Below, piece after piece: positions 1 through 7,919 of a stretch of 64,000 bases of DNA. This DNA is from Bacteroidales bacterium (GTDB lineage: Bacteria; Bacteroidota; Bacteroidia; Bacteroidales; P3): NCBI GenBank assembly GCA_017545365.1, contig JAFWOP010000033.1:118990-182989 (forward strand). The letters run 5' to 3'. Under the pieces are notes generated by a model. It was given only the letters and a program-made list of their open reading frames with translations, made no database searches and was not told the DNA's origin. The number at the start of each line of letters is the position of its first letter. The stretch's first letter is position 1. The translations under genes were made by a program, and so were the position numbers.

Positions 1-321
1 GCCAAAGAGGCCCAAGGCCATCTCGAAGCCCGTATCTCCAAACTACAAGACCTCGTGGCCAATGCGCGTCTCTTGGACGAGTCTAAAATCGACACCTCCA
101 AGGTGCTTCTGCTCTCCAAGATAACCATCCGCAACATCAAAAACAACGCCAAGCAGGTCTATACTATCGTCCCCGAAAGCGAGGCCAACCTCAAACAGGC
201 CAAGATATCGGTCACCTCACCCTTTGCCCAGGCCTTTCTAGGCAAACGTGCGGGCGACAAGGTCGATGTCGTTGTCCCGGCCGGCACCATGCAGTTCGAG
301 ATTCTTTCGGTCGAACGCTAG
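1..321 (+). CDS. greA: Transcription elongation factor GreA (3' part)
   Basis: The reading frame is open from the first base of the window, so the gene starts upstream and about 50 residues are missing. The 106 visible residues match the end of the GreA coiled coil followed by the C-terminal FKBP-like domain: the YTIVPESEAN stretch, then SPFAQAFLGKRAGD, then VVVPAGTMQFEI before the stop. GreA binds the RNA polymerase secondary channel and stimulates cleavage of backtracked transcripts. The GTG at 55 is internal to the gene and is not the start. GreA is often beside a HIT-protein gene in Bacteroidota. Here a membrane-protein gene lies between and the HIT gene is on the other strand. Confidence 0.93.
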   Translation, partial: AKEAQGHLEARISKLQDLVANARLLDESKIDTSKVLLLSKITIRNIKNNAKQVYTIVPESEANLKQAKISVTSPFAQAFLGKRAGDKVDVVVPAGTMQFEILSVER

Positions 322-416
322 TGCGCCGATTTTTCCAGAATCATCCGATGCGGCGGGCGGGGGGCTTTCTTGCCCTTCTCCGCCGCGTTCTTTATCCCAG
401 CCAATAAAACCCTCAT

Positions 417-875
417 ATGCTCGACTTCCTGCAAGCCTACGGCCTTTGGGGCCTTCTCATCGGCTCTTTTCTGGCCGCCACCGTTGTCCCCTTCTCCTCC
501 GATGCCCTCTATGCCGCGGTCATCCTTGCCGGCTGTTCGCCTGTGGCCTGTCTCTTGGTGGGCACTCTGGGCAATTGGCTAGGGGGACTCACCTCCTTTG
601 CCATCGGATGGCTGGGCAAGTGGGAATGGATTGAGCGGTGGTTCCACGTCTCACGTGAGAAACTCGAGCGTCAGCGCGGACGCATCGACCGTTGGGGCGC
701 GTGGCTGGCACTCCTTACTTGGCTCCCCTTCGTGGGCGATGTCTTCGCCATTGCCTTGGGCTTTTACCGCATCTCGCCCGTCAAGAGCGGCCTCTTCATG
801 CTTGTCGGCAAGTTCCTTCGCTTTCTCTGCTGGACCCTCCTCTTCTATTATACCGGCTGGAGCTTCGCCCACTAA
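417..875 (+). CDS. YqaA-like membrane protein, SNARE-associated/DedA superfamily
   Basis: A 152-residue inner-membrane protein with three to four hydrophobic segments. Its layout fits the small YqaA branch (COG1238) of the DedA/SNARE-associated superfamily: an N-terminal helix, a re-entrant stretch with PFSSDALYAAVILAG, a basic cytoplasmic loop (about residues 80-100), then the LPFVGDVFAIALGFYR segment typical of the family. Relatives of DedA proteins help flip or recycle membrane lipid carriers; a precise substrate for this branch is not known. The start at 417 is the first ATG in frame and directly precedes the amphipathic N-terminus. It lies about 95 bases after greA and may share its transcript. 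A second, larger DedA protein is at 58136. Confidence 0.8.
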   Translation: MLDFLQAYGLWGLLIGSFLAATVVPFSSDALYAAVILAGCSPVACLLVGTLGNWLGGLTSFAIGWLGKWEWIERWFHVSREKLERQRGRIDRWGAWLALLTWLPFVGDVFAIALGFYRISPVKSGLFMLVGKFLRFLCWTLLFYYTGWSFAH

Positions 876-921
876 CCATTGTCGTCAGCGGAGAGCAACC
901 CTTTGCCGGTATCGTTCCCTT

Positions 922-949
922 AATTTAACCCCAATGGGTCATAAATTAG
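922..949. repeat. Short palindrome resembling the MITE terminal repeat
   Basis: In the gene-free stretch 876-1237 an AATTTA arm (922-927) pairs with TAAATT (942-947), and an inner ACCC (928-931) pairs with GGGT (936-939). The sequence reads like the terminal repeat of the elements at 40267-40702 (AACCCAAATCGGTCATTA) with a few changes, and is likewise followed by TAGCC and GACA. It may be a solo end or a decayed relative. The rest of 950-1150 holds only short hairpins. Confidence 0.4.
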
Positions 950-1154
950 CCTGACAGATTGTAACAGTCGGCCTGATGTCCGACGAGGGTCTGATAGCCC
1001 TACCTATGAACCATGTTAGCCCCGCCTACGCTTCTTAAAAGATTGTTTTATGGTTACTTATGGTTTTTTTAAAGATTGGGGGGCTTAAATAGAGCCTAGC
1101 TGTGTCTGTGAGTTGACCTGTTCTTGGCCTTGGCGCGGCGTTGGTGGGGCGAAA

Positions 1155-1197
1155 GAAAAATACCCACAGAGTGGCAGGTGTGCGTTCTGTGGGTATT
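1155..1197 (-). terminator. Intrinsic terminator of the HIT-protein gene
   Basis: A perfect 12-bp stem (1159-1170 with 1186-1197, AATACCCACAGA and its complement) encloses a 15-base loop. Read on the minus strand it is followed by TTTTTCTTT. It lies about 40 bases past the HIT stop codon. Confidence 0.75.
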
Positions 1198-1237
1198 CTG
1201 CGGGACGGGTGACCGCGGTTGCCGTTGCGGGACTGTG

Positions 1238-1630
1238 CTATTCGAGGTTTTTGGCCAGCTCGGCGGCCAGCTGTTTGAATTCCTCGTCGGTCATTTTCAC
1301 GTGGTGGTGGAAGTTCATGTCGCCTTCGTTCTGCATGGGGATGAGGTGTACATGTGCATGGGGCACTTCCAGACCCAGCACGGCCACGCCTACTTTGCGG
1401 CAGGGGCAGACTTTCTTGATGCTTTTGGCCACGCGATGGGCGAAAGCGAAGAGTTCGTTGTAGATGGGGTCTTCGAGGTCGAAGATGTAGTCCACTTCCT
1501 TCTTGGGGATGCAGAGCACGTGGCCGCGCACTACGGGGTTGATGTCGAGGAAGGCAAAGCAGTTCTCGGTTTCGGCTACTTTGTAGCAGGGGATTTCGCC
1601 TGCGACGATTTTTGAAAAGATGGTTGCCAT
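1238..1630 (-). CDS. HIT family protein (histidine-triad nucleotide hydrolase/transferase)
   Basis: A 130-residue cytosolic protein with the histidine triad HAHVHLIP at residues 91-98. The middle His (H93) would be the nucleophile that is transiently nucleotidylated. The N-terminus (MATIFSKIVAGEIPCYKV) and the FLDINPVVRGHVLCIPK segment are typical of Hint-like proteins, which hydrolyse adenosine 5'-monophosphoramidates or related nucleotide conjugates. Length is normal for the family. The gene is on its own strand segment with a terminator 40 bases downstream and starts 55 bases below the purM stop, so it could be the last gene of a purM transcript. The physiological substrate cannot be read from sequence. 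Confidence 0.9.
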   Translation of the reverse strand: MATIFSKIVAGEIPCYKVAETENCFAFLDINPVVRGHVLCIPKKEVDYIFDLEDPIYNELFAFAHRVAKSIKKVCPCRKVGVAVLGLEVPHAHVHLIPMQNEGDMNFHHHVKMTDEEFKQLAAELAKNLE

Positions 1631-1685
1631 GAGTATTGGGGTTATTTAGTTAAGTATTAAAAGGATTGTTTGGGGTGGCGGGTTG

Positions 1686-2858
1686 CTATGAGTTGTAGAC
1701 GAAGGTGCCGTTTTCGGTGCTTACGGTCACTTGTGCGGTGGGAGAGGCTTCGACATGGCCGATGACTTGGGCGTCGACGTTGAAGGTTTTGGATATTTCG
1801 ATGATGCCTTGTGCTGTTTCCTCGTCGGTGTATATCTCCATGCGGTGGCCCATGTTGAAGACTTTGTACATCTCTTTCCACTCGGTGCCGCTTTCGTCGT
1901 GAATCATGCGGAACAGCGGGGGTATGGGGAAGAGGTTGTCCTTCACCACATGCAGGTTGTCGATGAAGTGGAGCACCTTGGTTTGCGCGCCGCCGCTGCA
2001 GTGTATCATGCCGCTGATGCGGTCGTGGTATTTGTCGAGGATGCGTCGGATGATGGGTGCGTAGGTGCGGGTGGGGGAGAGGACCATCTTGCCGGCATCC
2101 ACGCCGGGCACCTCGGTGGGGTCGGTGAGGCGGCGGCCGCCGCAGTATACCACTTCGGCGGGCAGGTTGTGGTCGTAGCTCATGGGGTAGTGTTCGGCGT
2201 AGTATTTGGAGAACACGTCGTGGCGGGCGGAGGTGAGGCCGTTGCTGCCCATGCCGCCGTTGTAGGTGGTTTCGTAGGTGGCCTGGCCGTAGGAGGCGAG
2301 GCCCACGATGACGTTGCCGACATGGATGTGGGCGTTGTCGATGACATCGGAACGGCGCATGCGTGCGGTGACGGTGGAGTCGACGATGATGGTGCGCACC
2401 AGGTCGCCCACATCGGCGGTCTCGCCGCCGGTGAGGTGGATGCCGATGCCGAGGTCGCGCATCTGTTGCAGGAATTCTTCGGTGCCGTTGATGACGGCGC
2501 TGATGACTTCGCCGGGCACGAGGTTCTTGTTGCGTCCGATGGTGGAGGAGAGGAGTATGTTGTCCACAGCTCCGACGCATAGGAGGTCGTCGAGGTTCAT
2601 CACCACGGCGTCGATGGCTATGCCTTTCCACACGCTGAGGTCGCCGGTTTCCTTCCAGTAGAGGTAGGCTAGCGAGGATTTGGTGCCGGCCCCGTCGGCG
2701 TGCATGATGTTGCAGTAGTAGTCGTCGCCGCCCAGTATGTCGGGGATGATTTTGCAGAAGGCTTTCGGGAAGAGGCCTTTGTCGATGTTTTTGATGGCGT
2801 TGTGCACGTCCTCTTTGGAGGCGGAGACGCCGCGAAGGTTATATTTCAGGGTATCCAT
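1686..2858 (-). CDS. purM: Phosphoribosylformylglycinamidine cyclo-ligase (AIR synthetase)
   Basis: A 390-residue protein that closes the imidazole ring in de novo purine synthesis: FGAM plus ATP gives AIR. It carries the PurM nucleotide-binding motif HADGAGTKSS near residues 53-62, the GGETADVGDL segment, and the C-terminal FNMGHRMEIYTDEE region of the fold. The length is longer than the about 345 residues of enterobacterial PurM, as is usual for the Bacteroidota form. It begins only nine bases after the stop of the Na/Pi transporter gene upstream on the same strand, so the two are probably co-transcribed. Confidence 0.93.
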   Translation of the reverse strand: MDTLKYNLRGVSASKEDVHNAIKNIDKGLFPKAFCKIIPDILGGDDYYCNIMHADGAGTKSSLAYLYWKETGDLSVWKGIAIDAVVMNLDDLLCVGAVDNILLSSTIGRNKNLVPGEVISAVINGTEEFLQQMRDLGIGIHLTGGETADVGDLVRTIIVDSTVTARMRRSDVIDNAHIHVGNVIVGLASYGQATYETTYNGGMGSNGLTSARHDVFSKYYAEHYPMSYDHNLPAEVVYCGGRRLTDPTEVPGVDAGKMVLSPTRTYAPIIRRILDKYHDRISGMIHCSGGAQTKVLHFIDNLHVVKDNLFPIPPLFRMIHDESGTEWKEMYKVFNMGHRMEIYTDEETAQGIIEISKTFNVDAQVIGHVEASPTAQVTVSTENGTFVYNS

Positions 2859-2867
2859 GGGGGTTTG

Positions 2868-4634
2868 TTATTGTTCGTTGATAGGATGGTTGAGGGGTTC
2901 GCCGAGGGTTCCGGCGGCCTTTACGCTGTTGTCGATGGCTTCGGAGACGTTGATGATGTAGTCGCCCATTTTTTCATACAGGGCATAGAAGCTGCTGTAG
3001 GCGTTGCCCACGGCGAAGTCGTAGATGCCCAGCTTGAGGGCGTCGAGGTGGCGCGAACGCAGTATGTCGCGGTAGTGGTTGATTTCCTGTTCGGCGTGGT
3101 AGGCGGTGTCGAGGTCTATGTGGCTGTATTGTGAGTTGAGGTTTTTGTCCATGACGTCGAGGGCATTCTGCACCAGGTTGGTCATGTGGCTGAGGTTGTC
3201 GTTGATTCCTTGGTCGAAGTGGACGGCTGTCTCGCGCTTGTTCTTGCGGGTCATGGCTATTTGGAATATGGTGTCGGCGATGCTCTCGAGGTTGTCCACG
3301 ATGCGCAGCATGGAGGAGATGCGGCGGGAGCCTTCTTCCGAGAGGTCGGAGGCGGCGGTCTTGGTGAGGAATTGCGCTATCTCCATTTCCATGCGGTCGC
3401 TGATGCTTTCGTATTTTTCGATGCGTTGGAGGGCAAGGTCGAACTCGTTGTCGTCCTTGGCGGTGCGCAGGGCGGGGAGGAAGGTGAACATGCGGAGGAT
3501 GCGCTTGGAGAAGCTTTCAATCTCTTTTTGTGCGGCTTGGATGTTCAGTTCGGGGGTGTTGGTAAATCCGCCGCTGATGTAGCGCAGGCGGAATTCGTCC
3601 TCGCTTTCCTCTTCTGAGGGGCGCACCATCCAGCTGGCGGCTCGTATGAGCTGGGGTATGAAGAAGGCGAGGATGGCGGCGCTGAAGATGTTGAAGAAGG
3701 TGTGGAAGAGGGTGATGGCGAGGGGCATGAGGGTTGTGGGGAGCTGGCGGTAGTTGAAGGCGGCAGCGGTGCCAGCGGCCAGCTCGGACAGGTAGGCCAT
3801 GAGGTTCAGCGCGGGGTGGAGGAGGATGAGGGTGAGCAGTGTGCCCGCCAGGTTGAAGAGGAAGTGCGTGCGGGCAGCTTTTTTGGCAGAGGTGTTGGCG
3901 GCGCGGGCTGCGATGTTGGCGGTGAGGGTGGTGCCTATGTTCAGCCCCAGGATAAGGGCCGCGGCGATGTCGAGCCCTATCCAGCCACTGCCGGCGATGA
4001 CCATGATGATGGCCATGACGGCCGAGGAGACTTGGATGACGATTGTGAGTGTGGCACCGATGAGTATGAAAATCAGGATGGAGAGGAACCCCCAGTTGGG
4101 CCATCCCTGCATGGTGGCCAGCAGGGCGGGGTGCTGACTGAGGTCGGGCAGGGCGATTTGCAGGAACTGGAGGCCGACCAGGAGGATGCCGAGGCCGATG
4201 ATGAGCTCGCTGACGGACTTCACCCGGTCGCCTTTCATCAAGACGAATGGCGTGGCCAGAGCGCAGATGATGAGTGGGACGAGGAACTGTCCGGAGCTGG
4301 CGTGCATGCCCAGCAGGATAAGCCAAGAGGTGACGGTGGTGCCTATGTTGGCACCCATCACCACGGCGACGGCGCCGGCCAAGGTGAGGAGCCCTGAGTT
4401 GACGAAGCTCACCACCATCACCGTGGTGGCAGTGGAGGACTGGATGGCGGCGGTGACCGCCGCGCCGGTGACAATGCCGCGGAAGGGGTGGTCGGTCATC
4501 CGGCCCATGATGCTGGGCATTTTGTTCCCTGCCACCTTCTGCAGTCCCTGGCTCATCAGTTTCATGCCGTAGATGAACACCACCACGGCACCCGCGAATT
4601 TGATAATTATCAGTATTATGTCCCCAAAATCCAT
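2868..4634 (-). CDS. Na/Pi cotransporter family protein with PhoU-like tail
   Basis: A 588-residue inner-membrane protein. Residues 1-330 hold two inverted PNaS repeats, each with the Gln-Ser-Ser type signature (AAIQSSTATTVMVV and IQVSSAVMAIIM), and eight or more hydrophobic helices. Residues from about 350 form a helical PhoU-like domain. The family imports phosphate with sodium; in bacteria the PhoU domain is thought to couple transport to phosphate status. I chose the ATG at 4634 (MDFGDIILIII) because it begins the first transmembrane helix and has AGAGGA eight bases upstream. An upstream in-frame ATG at 4673 would add 13 unlikely residues. Confidence 0.88.
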   Translation of the reverse strand: MDFGDIILIIIKFAGAVVVFIYGMKLMSQGLQKVAGNKMPSIMGRMTDHPFRGIVTGAAVTAAIQSSTATTVMVVSFVNSGLLTLAGAVAVVMGANIGTTVTSWLILLGMHASSGQFLVPLIICALATPFVLMKGDRVKSVSELIIGLGILLVGLQFLQIALPDLSQHPALLATMQGWPNWGFLSILIFILIGATLTIVIQVSSAVMAIIMVIAGSGWIGLDIAAALILGLNIGTTLTANIAARAANTSAKKAARTHFLFNLAGTLLTLILLHPALNLMAYLSELAAGTAAAFNYRQLPTTLMPLAITLFHTFFNIFSAAILAFFIPQLIRAASWMVRPSEEESEDEFRLRYISGGFTNTPELNIQAAQKEIESFSKRILRMFTFLPALRTAKDDNEFDLALQRIEKYESISDRMEMEIAQFLTKTAASDLSEEGSRRISSMLRIVDNLESIADTIFQIAMTRKNKRETAVHFDQGINDNLSHMTNLVQNALDVMDKNLNSQYSHIDLDTAYHAEQEINHYRDILRSRHLDALKLGIYDFAVGNAYSSFYALYEKMGDYIINVSEAIDNSVKAAGTLGEPLNHPINEQ

Positions 4635-5029
4635 GTGACTATTCCTCTGCCCAATTATTCTGCAAATATACAATCATTTTTCCATATATGCAGAAAAAAG
4701 ATATTCAAAGTTATAAACTACGAGAAAAGGCAAGGCAGCGCCATCAAAGTCCAAGGCCTGGCAGCACCTGTGCGGGGGTGTGATTCCCCGCAAAAGTGGG
4801 CACAAGAAATCGGAACTCCGAAGGGACGACAGCTGTTTGGGGAATTGTTGATTGTTGAGCAGCGGTTTCTTCGTGGCGGACCTCATGGTGTGTCAAGGAT
4901 GTCTTCGCCATGCCTTCGTTCCCTATTGTGGAGAAAATGCGTCTTTGCAGAGGCTCTACGTTGTCCCATTATAGGGCGGGCGAACTTTCCTAAGAAATGT
5001 TAAATGTTGGTTTTTTTGAAGAAAAAGTG
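4635..5029. other. Intergenic region between the Na/Pi gene and rpsO
   Basis: I see no credible gene here. Reading frames on both strands are low in coding character. One hairpin is clear: TGCGGGG at 4771-4777 with CCCCGCA at 4786-4792. The right end becomes A+T-rich toward the rpsO promoter. Confidence 0.5.
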
Positions 5030-5059
5030 TTTGTAATTGAAAAAAAAGTTGTATTTTTG
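5030..5059 (+). promoter_or_regulatory. Bacteroidota-type promoter of rpsO
   Basis: TTTG at 5030-5033 and TATTTTTG at 5052-5059 are separated by 18 bases. They match the -33/-7 consensus TTTG and TAnnTTTG recognised by the primary sigma factor of this phylum. The start codon of rpsO is 49 bases further on. Confidence 0.75.
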
Positions 5060-5108
5060 CAAGCGAATTAAGAGAACAAAATAGAACGAAAAAACAGTAT
5101 AACAAATT

Positions 5109-5378
5109 ATGTATCTGACAAAAGAAAAGAAAGAAGAAATCTTCGCAGAGTACGGTAAGAACGCACAGGACAGCGGTTCGGCAGAGGCACAGATTGCGCT
5201 TTTCACCTACAGAATCCAGCACCTCACTGAGCTGATGAAGAAAAATAAGAAAGACCAGGTGAGCGAGCGTGCATTGGTGGCATTGGTTGGCAAGCGCCGT
5301 CGTCAGCTTGATTATTTGAAAGAGGTTGACATCGAGCGTTACCGTGCTATCGTGAAGAAATTAAATATGAGAAAGTAG
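5109..5378 (+). CDS. rpsO: 30S ribosomal protein S15
   Basis: An 89-residue protein, the standard S15 length. It shows the family signatures GSAEAQIALFTYRIQHLTEL and VGKRRRQLDYLK near residues 60-71. S15 binds the central domain of 16S rRNA early in 30S assembly and forms a bridge to 50S. It has its own promoter 50 bases upstream and a strong terminator 44 bases downstream, before pnp. The rpsO-pnp order is conserved widely in bacteria. Confidence 0.97.
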   Translation: MYLTKEKKEEIFAEYGKNAQDSGSAEAQIALFTYRIQHLTELMKKNKKDQVSERALVALVGKRRRQLDYLKEVDIERYRAIVKKLNMRK

Positions 5379-5421
5379 AAATAAAAGTAATAGTTTTTCA
5401 TAATTTATTTGGTTATGGTTG

Positions 5422-5452
5422 GGACTCCTGCGTTCTGTGGGAGTCCTTTTTT
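5422..5452 (+). terminator. Terminator between rpsO and pnp
   Basis: A 7-bp stem GGACTCC (5422-5428) with GGAGTCC (5440-5446) is followed at once by six T residues (5447-5452). It should end most rpsO transcripts, or attenuate read-through into pnp. Confidence 0.8.
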
Positions 5453-5526
5453 GAAACCAGAGACCAAGGCGCATTCCGAACGGTTCGGAATGCAGCGGTT
5501 ATCAAGAAAGAGATAAAGAAAAAAAA

Positions 5527-7785
5527 ATGAACATTATCACAAAAAGATTCGATCTGGGCGACGGCCGCATGATTGAAATTGAAACAGGAAAATTGGCCAA
5601 ACAGGCCGACGGCTCTGCCGTGGTACGCATGAACGACACGATGCTTCTGGCTACCGTGTGCTCCAAGAAAGAGGTGGGAGAGAATGTCGATTTCATGCCT
5701 TTGACAGTAGATTATCAGGAAAAGTACGCCGCCATGGGGCGCTTCCCCGGTGGGTTCTTCAAACGCGAGGCCCGTCCGTCGGAGCATGAGATTCTCATCG
5801 CCCGTTTGGTCGACCGTGCCCTGCGCCCCCTCTTCCCCGATAATTTCCACGCTGAGGTGCAGGTCCAGATTACACTTATTTCGGGTGACAAGAACACGAT
5901 GCCCGACCAGCTGGCAGCCCTTGCTGCTGCCTCGGCATTGGCAGTGTCTGATATACCTTTCAACGGCCCGGTGTCGGAGGTGCGTGTGTCGTACCTCGAC
6001 GGCCAGTATGTCATCAACACTCCTATGCAGGATATCGAGCGCGCCGACCTTGACCTTATTGTCGCTGCCACCGAGGACAACATCATGATGGTGGAAGGCG
6101 AGATGAAGGAGGTTACCGAGGAGGTGATGCTTAACGCCCTCAAGGCTGCTCATGAGGCTATCAAAATCCAGTGCCGTGTCATCTCTGAGCTCACTGTCGA
6201 GGCGGGCAAGACCGAGAAGCGCGAGTACTGCCATGAGGTGAACGACGAGGAGCTGCGTCAGCGTCTGCATGATGCCGTGTATCAGAAATGCTACGACTTC
6301 TCGAAACAGGGCATCGCCAACAAGCAGATGCGCGAAGAGGGTTTCGAGGCCATCAAGCAAGAGTTTATCGAGGCCAACTATACCGAGGAGACGCTCACCG
6401 ATGAGATTCAGTTTATGATTGACCGCTACTACCACGACACCGAGCGCGAAGCCATGCGCGACATGGTGCTGGCAGAGCGTACCCGTTTGGATGGGCGTCA
6501 GCTTGACGAAATCCGTCCGTTGTGGAGCGAGGTCAACTACCTCCCCTCCGCTCACGGCAGCGCCATCTTCACCCGTGGTGAGACCCAGTCGTTGAGTACT
6601 GTCACCTTGGGTACCAAGCTCGACGAGCAGATTATCGACGGTGCAGTCATTGAAGGCACCCGCCGTTTCCTGCTGCACTATAACTTCCCCGGTTTCGCCA
6701 CCGGCGAGGTGAAGGGCAACCGTGGTTTGAGCCGCCGCGAGGTGGGTCACGGCCATCTGGCCTGGCGCGCTCTCAAGGAGGTCCTCCCGGCTGAGGCCGA
6801 GTGTCCTTACACCATCCGTGTGGTCTCCGACATTCTCGAGTCCAACGGTTCCAGCTCTATGGCCACCGTATGTGCCGGATGCCTCGCACTGATGGATGCC
6901 GGTGTGAAGATTCGCAAGCCTGTTGCCGGTATTGCCATGGGCCTTATCAGCAAAGGCGACAAATGGGCTGTGCTGAGCGACATCCTGGGCGATGAGGACC
7001 ATCTGGGCGACATGGACTTCAAGGTCTGCGGCACCCGCGACGGTATCACCGCCTGCCAGATGGATATCAAGGTCGACGGATTGAGCTACGATGTGCTTGC
7101 CAAGGCTTTGGAGCAGGCTCGCCAGGGTCGTCTCCATATTCTCGACCATATCCAGAGCACCATCGCTGAACCCCGTGAGGATTACAAGCCCTTCGTTCCC
7201 CGCATTGTCCAGATTCAGATACCGAAAGACTTTATCGGTGCCGTTATCGGAAAAGGGGGCGAGGTTATCCAGAAGATTCAGGCCGAGACCAATACGATTA
7301 TCAATATTGAAGAGGTCGGCGACCTGGGTATTGTGGATGTGGCTTCTCAGGACAAAGAAGGCATCGATGCGGCCATCAAGTGGATTAAGGAAATCTGCAC
7401 AGTCCCCGAGGTGGGGCAGATTTATGACGCCAAGGTTGTCAGCATCGTTGAGTTTGGAGCCTTCCTTGAGTTCCTTCCTGGAAAAGAGGGCTTGATGCAC
7501 ATCAGCGAATATGACTGGAATCGTACCGACACTCTGGAAGGTCTTATCGAAGAAGGTGATGTGATACGTGTGAAGATTATCAATATCGATGAGAAGACTG
7601 GTAAGCTGAAACTCAGCCGCAAGGCTCTTCTTCCCAAGCCTGCCGGTTATGAGGAGGAGAAACCTGCCCGTGGTTCTCGTCGTGGTGGCGACCGTGGTTC
7701 CCGTCGTGATGATGATCGTGGTCCTCGTCGCGAGGGAGGCCTCCGCCGTCGTAGCGGTGGTGAGGGCAGTGGCCGTCGCAGATAG
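5527..7785 (+). CDS. pnp: Polyribonucleotide nucleotidyltransferase (PNPase)
   Basis: A 752-residue PNPase, which degrades RNA 3' to 5' by phosphorolysis and is usually part of a degradosome. Two RNase PH domains come first, with [14 protein letters not shown] and [21 protein letters not shown] as family markers. A KH domain begins near residue 561 ([12 protein letters not shown]) and an S1 domain near residue 631 ([13 protein letters not shown]). After the S1 domain is a basic tail of about 45 residues rich in Arg and Gly (residues about 708-752), which probably adds nonspecific RNA binding. The ATG at 5527 follows an A-rich stretch with AAGAAAGAGA. A terminator follows the stop. Confidence 0.96.
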   Translation: MNIITKRFDLGDGRMIEIETGKLAKQADGSAVVRMNDTMLLATVCSKKEVGENVDFMPLTVDYQEKYAAMGRFPGGFFKREARPSEHEILIARLVDRALRPLFPDNFHAEVQVQITLISGDKNTMPDQLAALAAASALAVSDIPFNGPVSEVRVSYLDGQYVINTPMQDIERADLDLIVAATEDNIMMVEGEMKEVTEEVMLNALKAAHEAIKIQCRVISELTVEAGKTEKREYCHEVNDEELRQRLHDAVYQKCYDFSKQGIANKQMREEGFEAIKQEFIEANYTEETLTDEIQFMIDRYYHDTEREAMRDMVLAERTRLDGRQLDEIRPLWSEVNYLPSAHGSAIFTRGETQSLSTVTLGTKLDEQIIDGAVIEGTRRFLLHYNFPGFATGEVKGNRGLSRREVGHGHLAWRALKEVLPAEAECPYTIRVVSDILESNGSSSMATVCAGCLALMDAGVKIRKPVAGIAMGLISKGDKWAVLSDILGDEDHLGDMDFKVCGTRDGITACQMDIKVDGLSYDVLAKALEQARQGRLHILDHIQSTIAEPREDYKPFVPRIVQIQIPKDFIGAVIGKGGEVIQKIQAETNTIINIEEVGDLGIVDVASQDKEGIDAAIKWIKEICTVPEVGQIYDAKVVSIVEFGAFLEFLPGKEGLMHISEYDWNRTDTLEGLIEEGDVIRVKIINIDEKTGKLKLSRKALLPKPAGYEEEKPARGSRRGGDRGSRRDDDRGPRREGGLRRRSGGEGSGRRR

Positions 7786-7810
7786 TCGCAAGGCAATAAT
7801 CATTCAACAT

Positions 7811-7841
7811 AATGGTGTCAGATTGGGCACCATTTTTTTTT
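7811..7841 (+). terminator. Terminator of pnp
   Basis: AATGGTG (7811-7817) pairs with CACCATT (7828-7834) and a T run continues to 7841. Confidence 0.8.
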
Positions 7842-7919
7842 GATGTGAGGTGTAACAAAAAGGGGCATTTTTGCTACAAACATGGTGTGCAAAATGGCGA
7901 ACATAATTAAGTATTGAAG

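Noticed and set aside
1731..2582. A plus-strand frame opposite purM
   Set aside because: Its product is a Gly/Val/Ala-rich shadow of purM codons with no domain.
4488..5003. A plus-strand frame spanning the start of the Na/Pi gene and the rpsO upstream region
   Set aside because: It overlaps a firm gene on the other strand, and its intergenic part lacks coding character.
5413..7803. A 796-codon frame on the minus strand across all of pnp
   Set aside because: It exactly shadows a well-supported pnp gene; codon-position bias leaves few stops on the opposite strand. Its translation has no recognisable domain.
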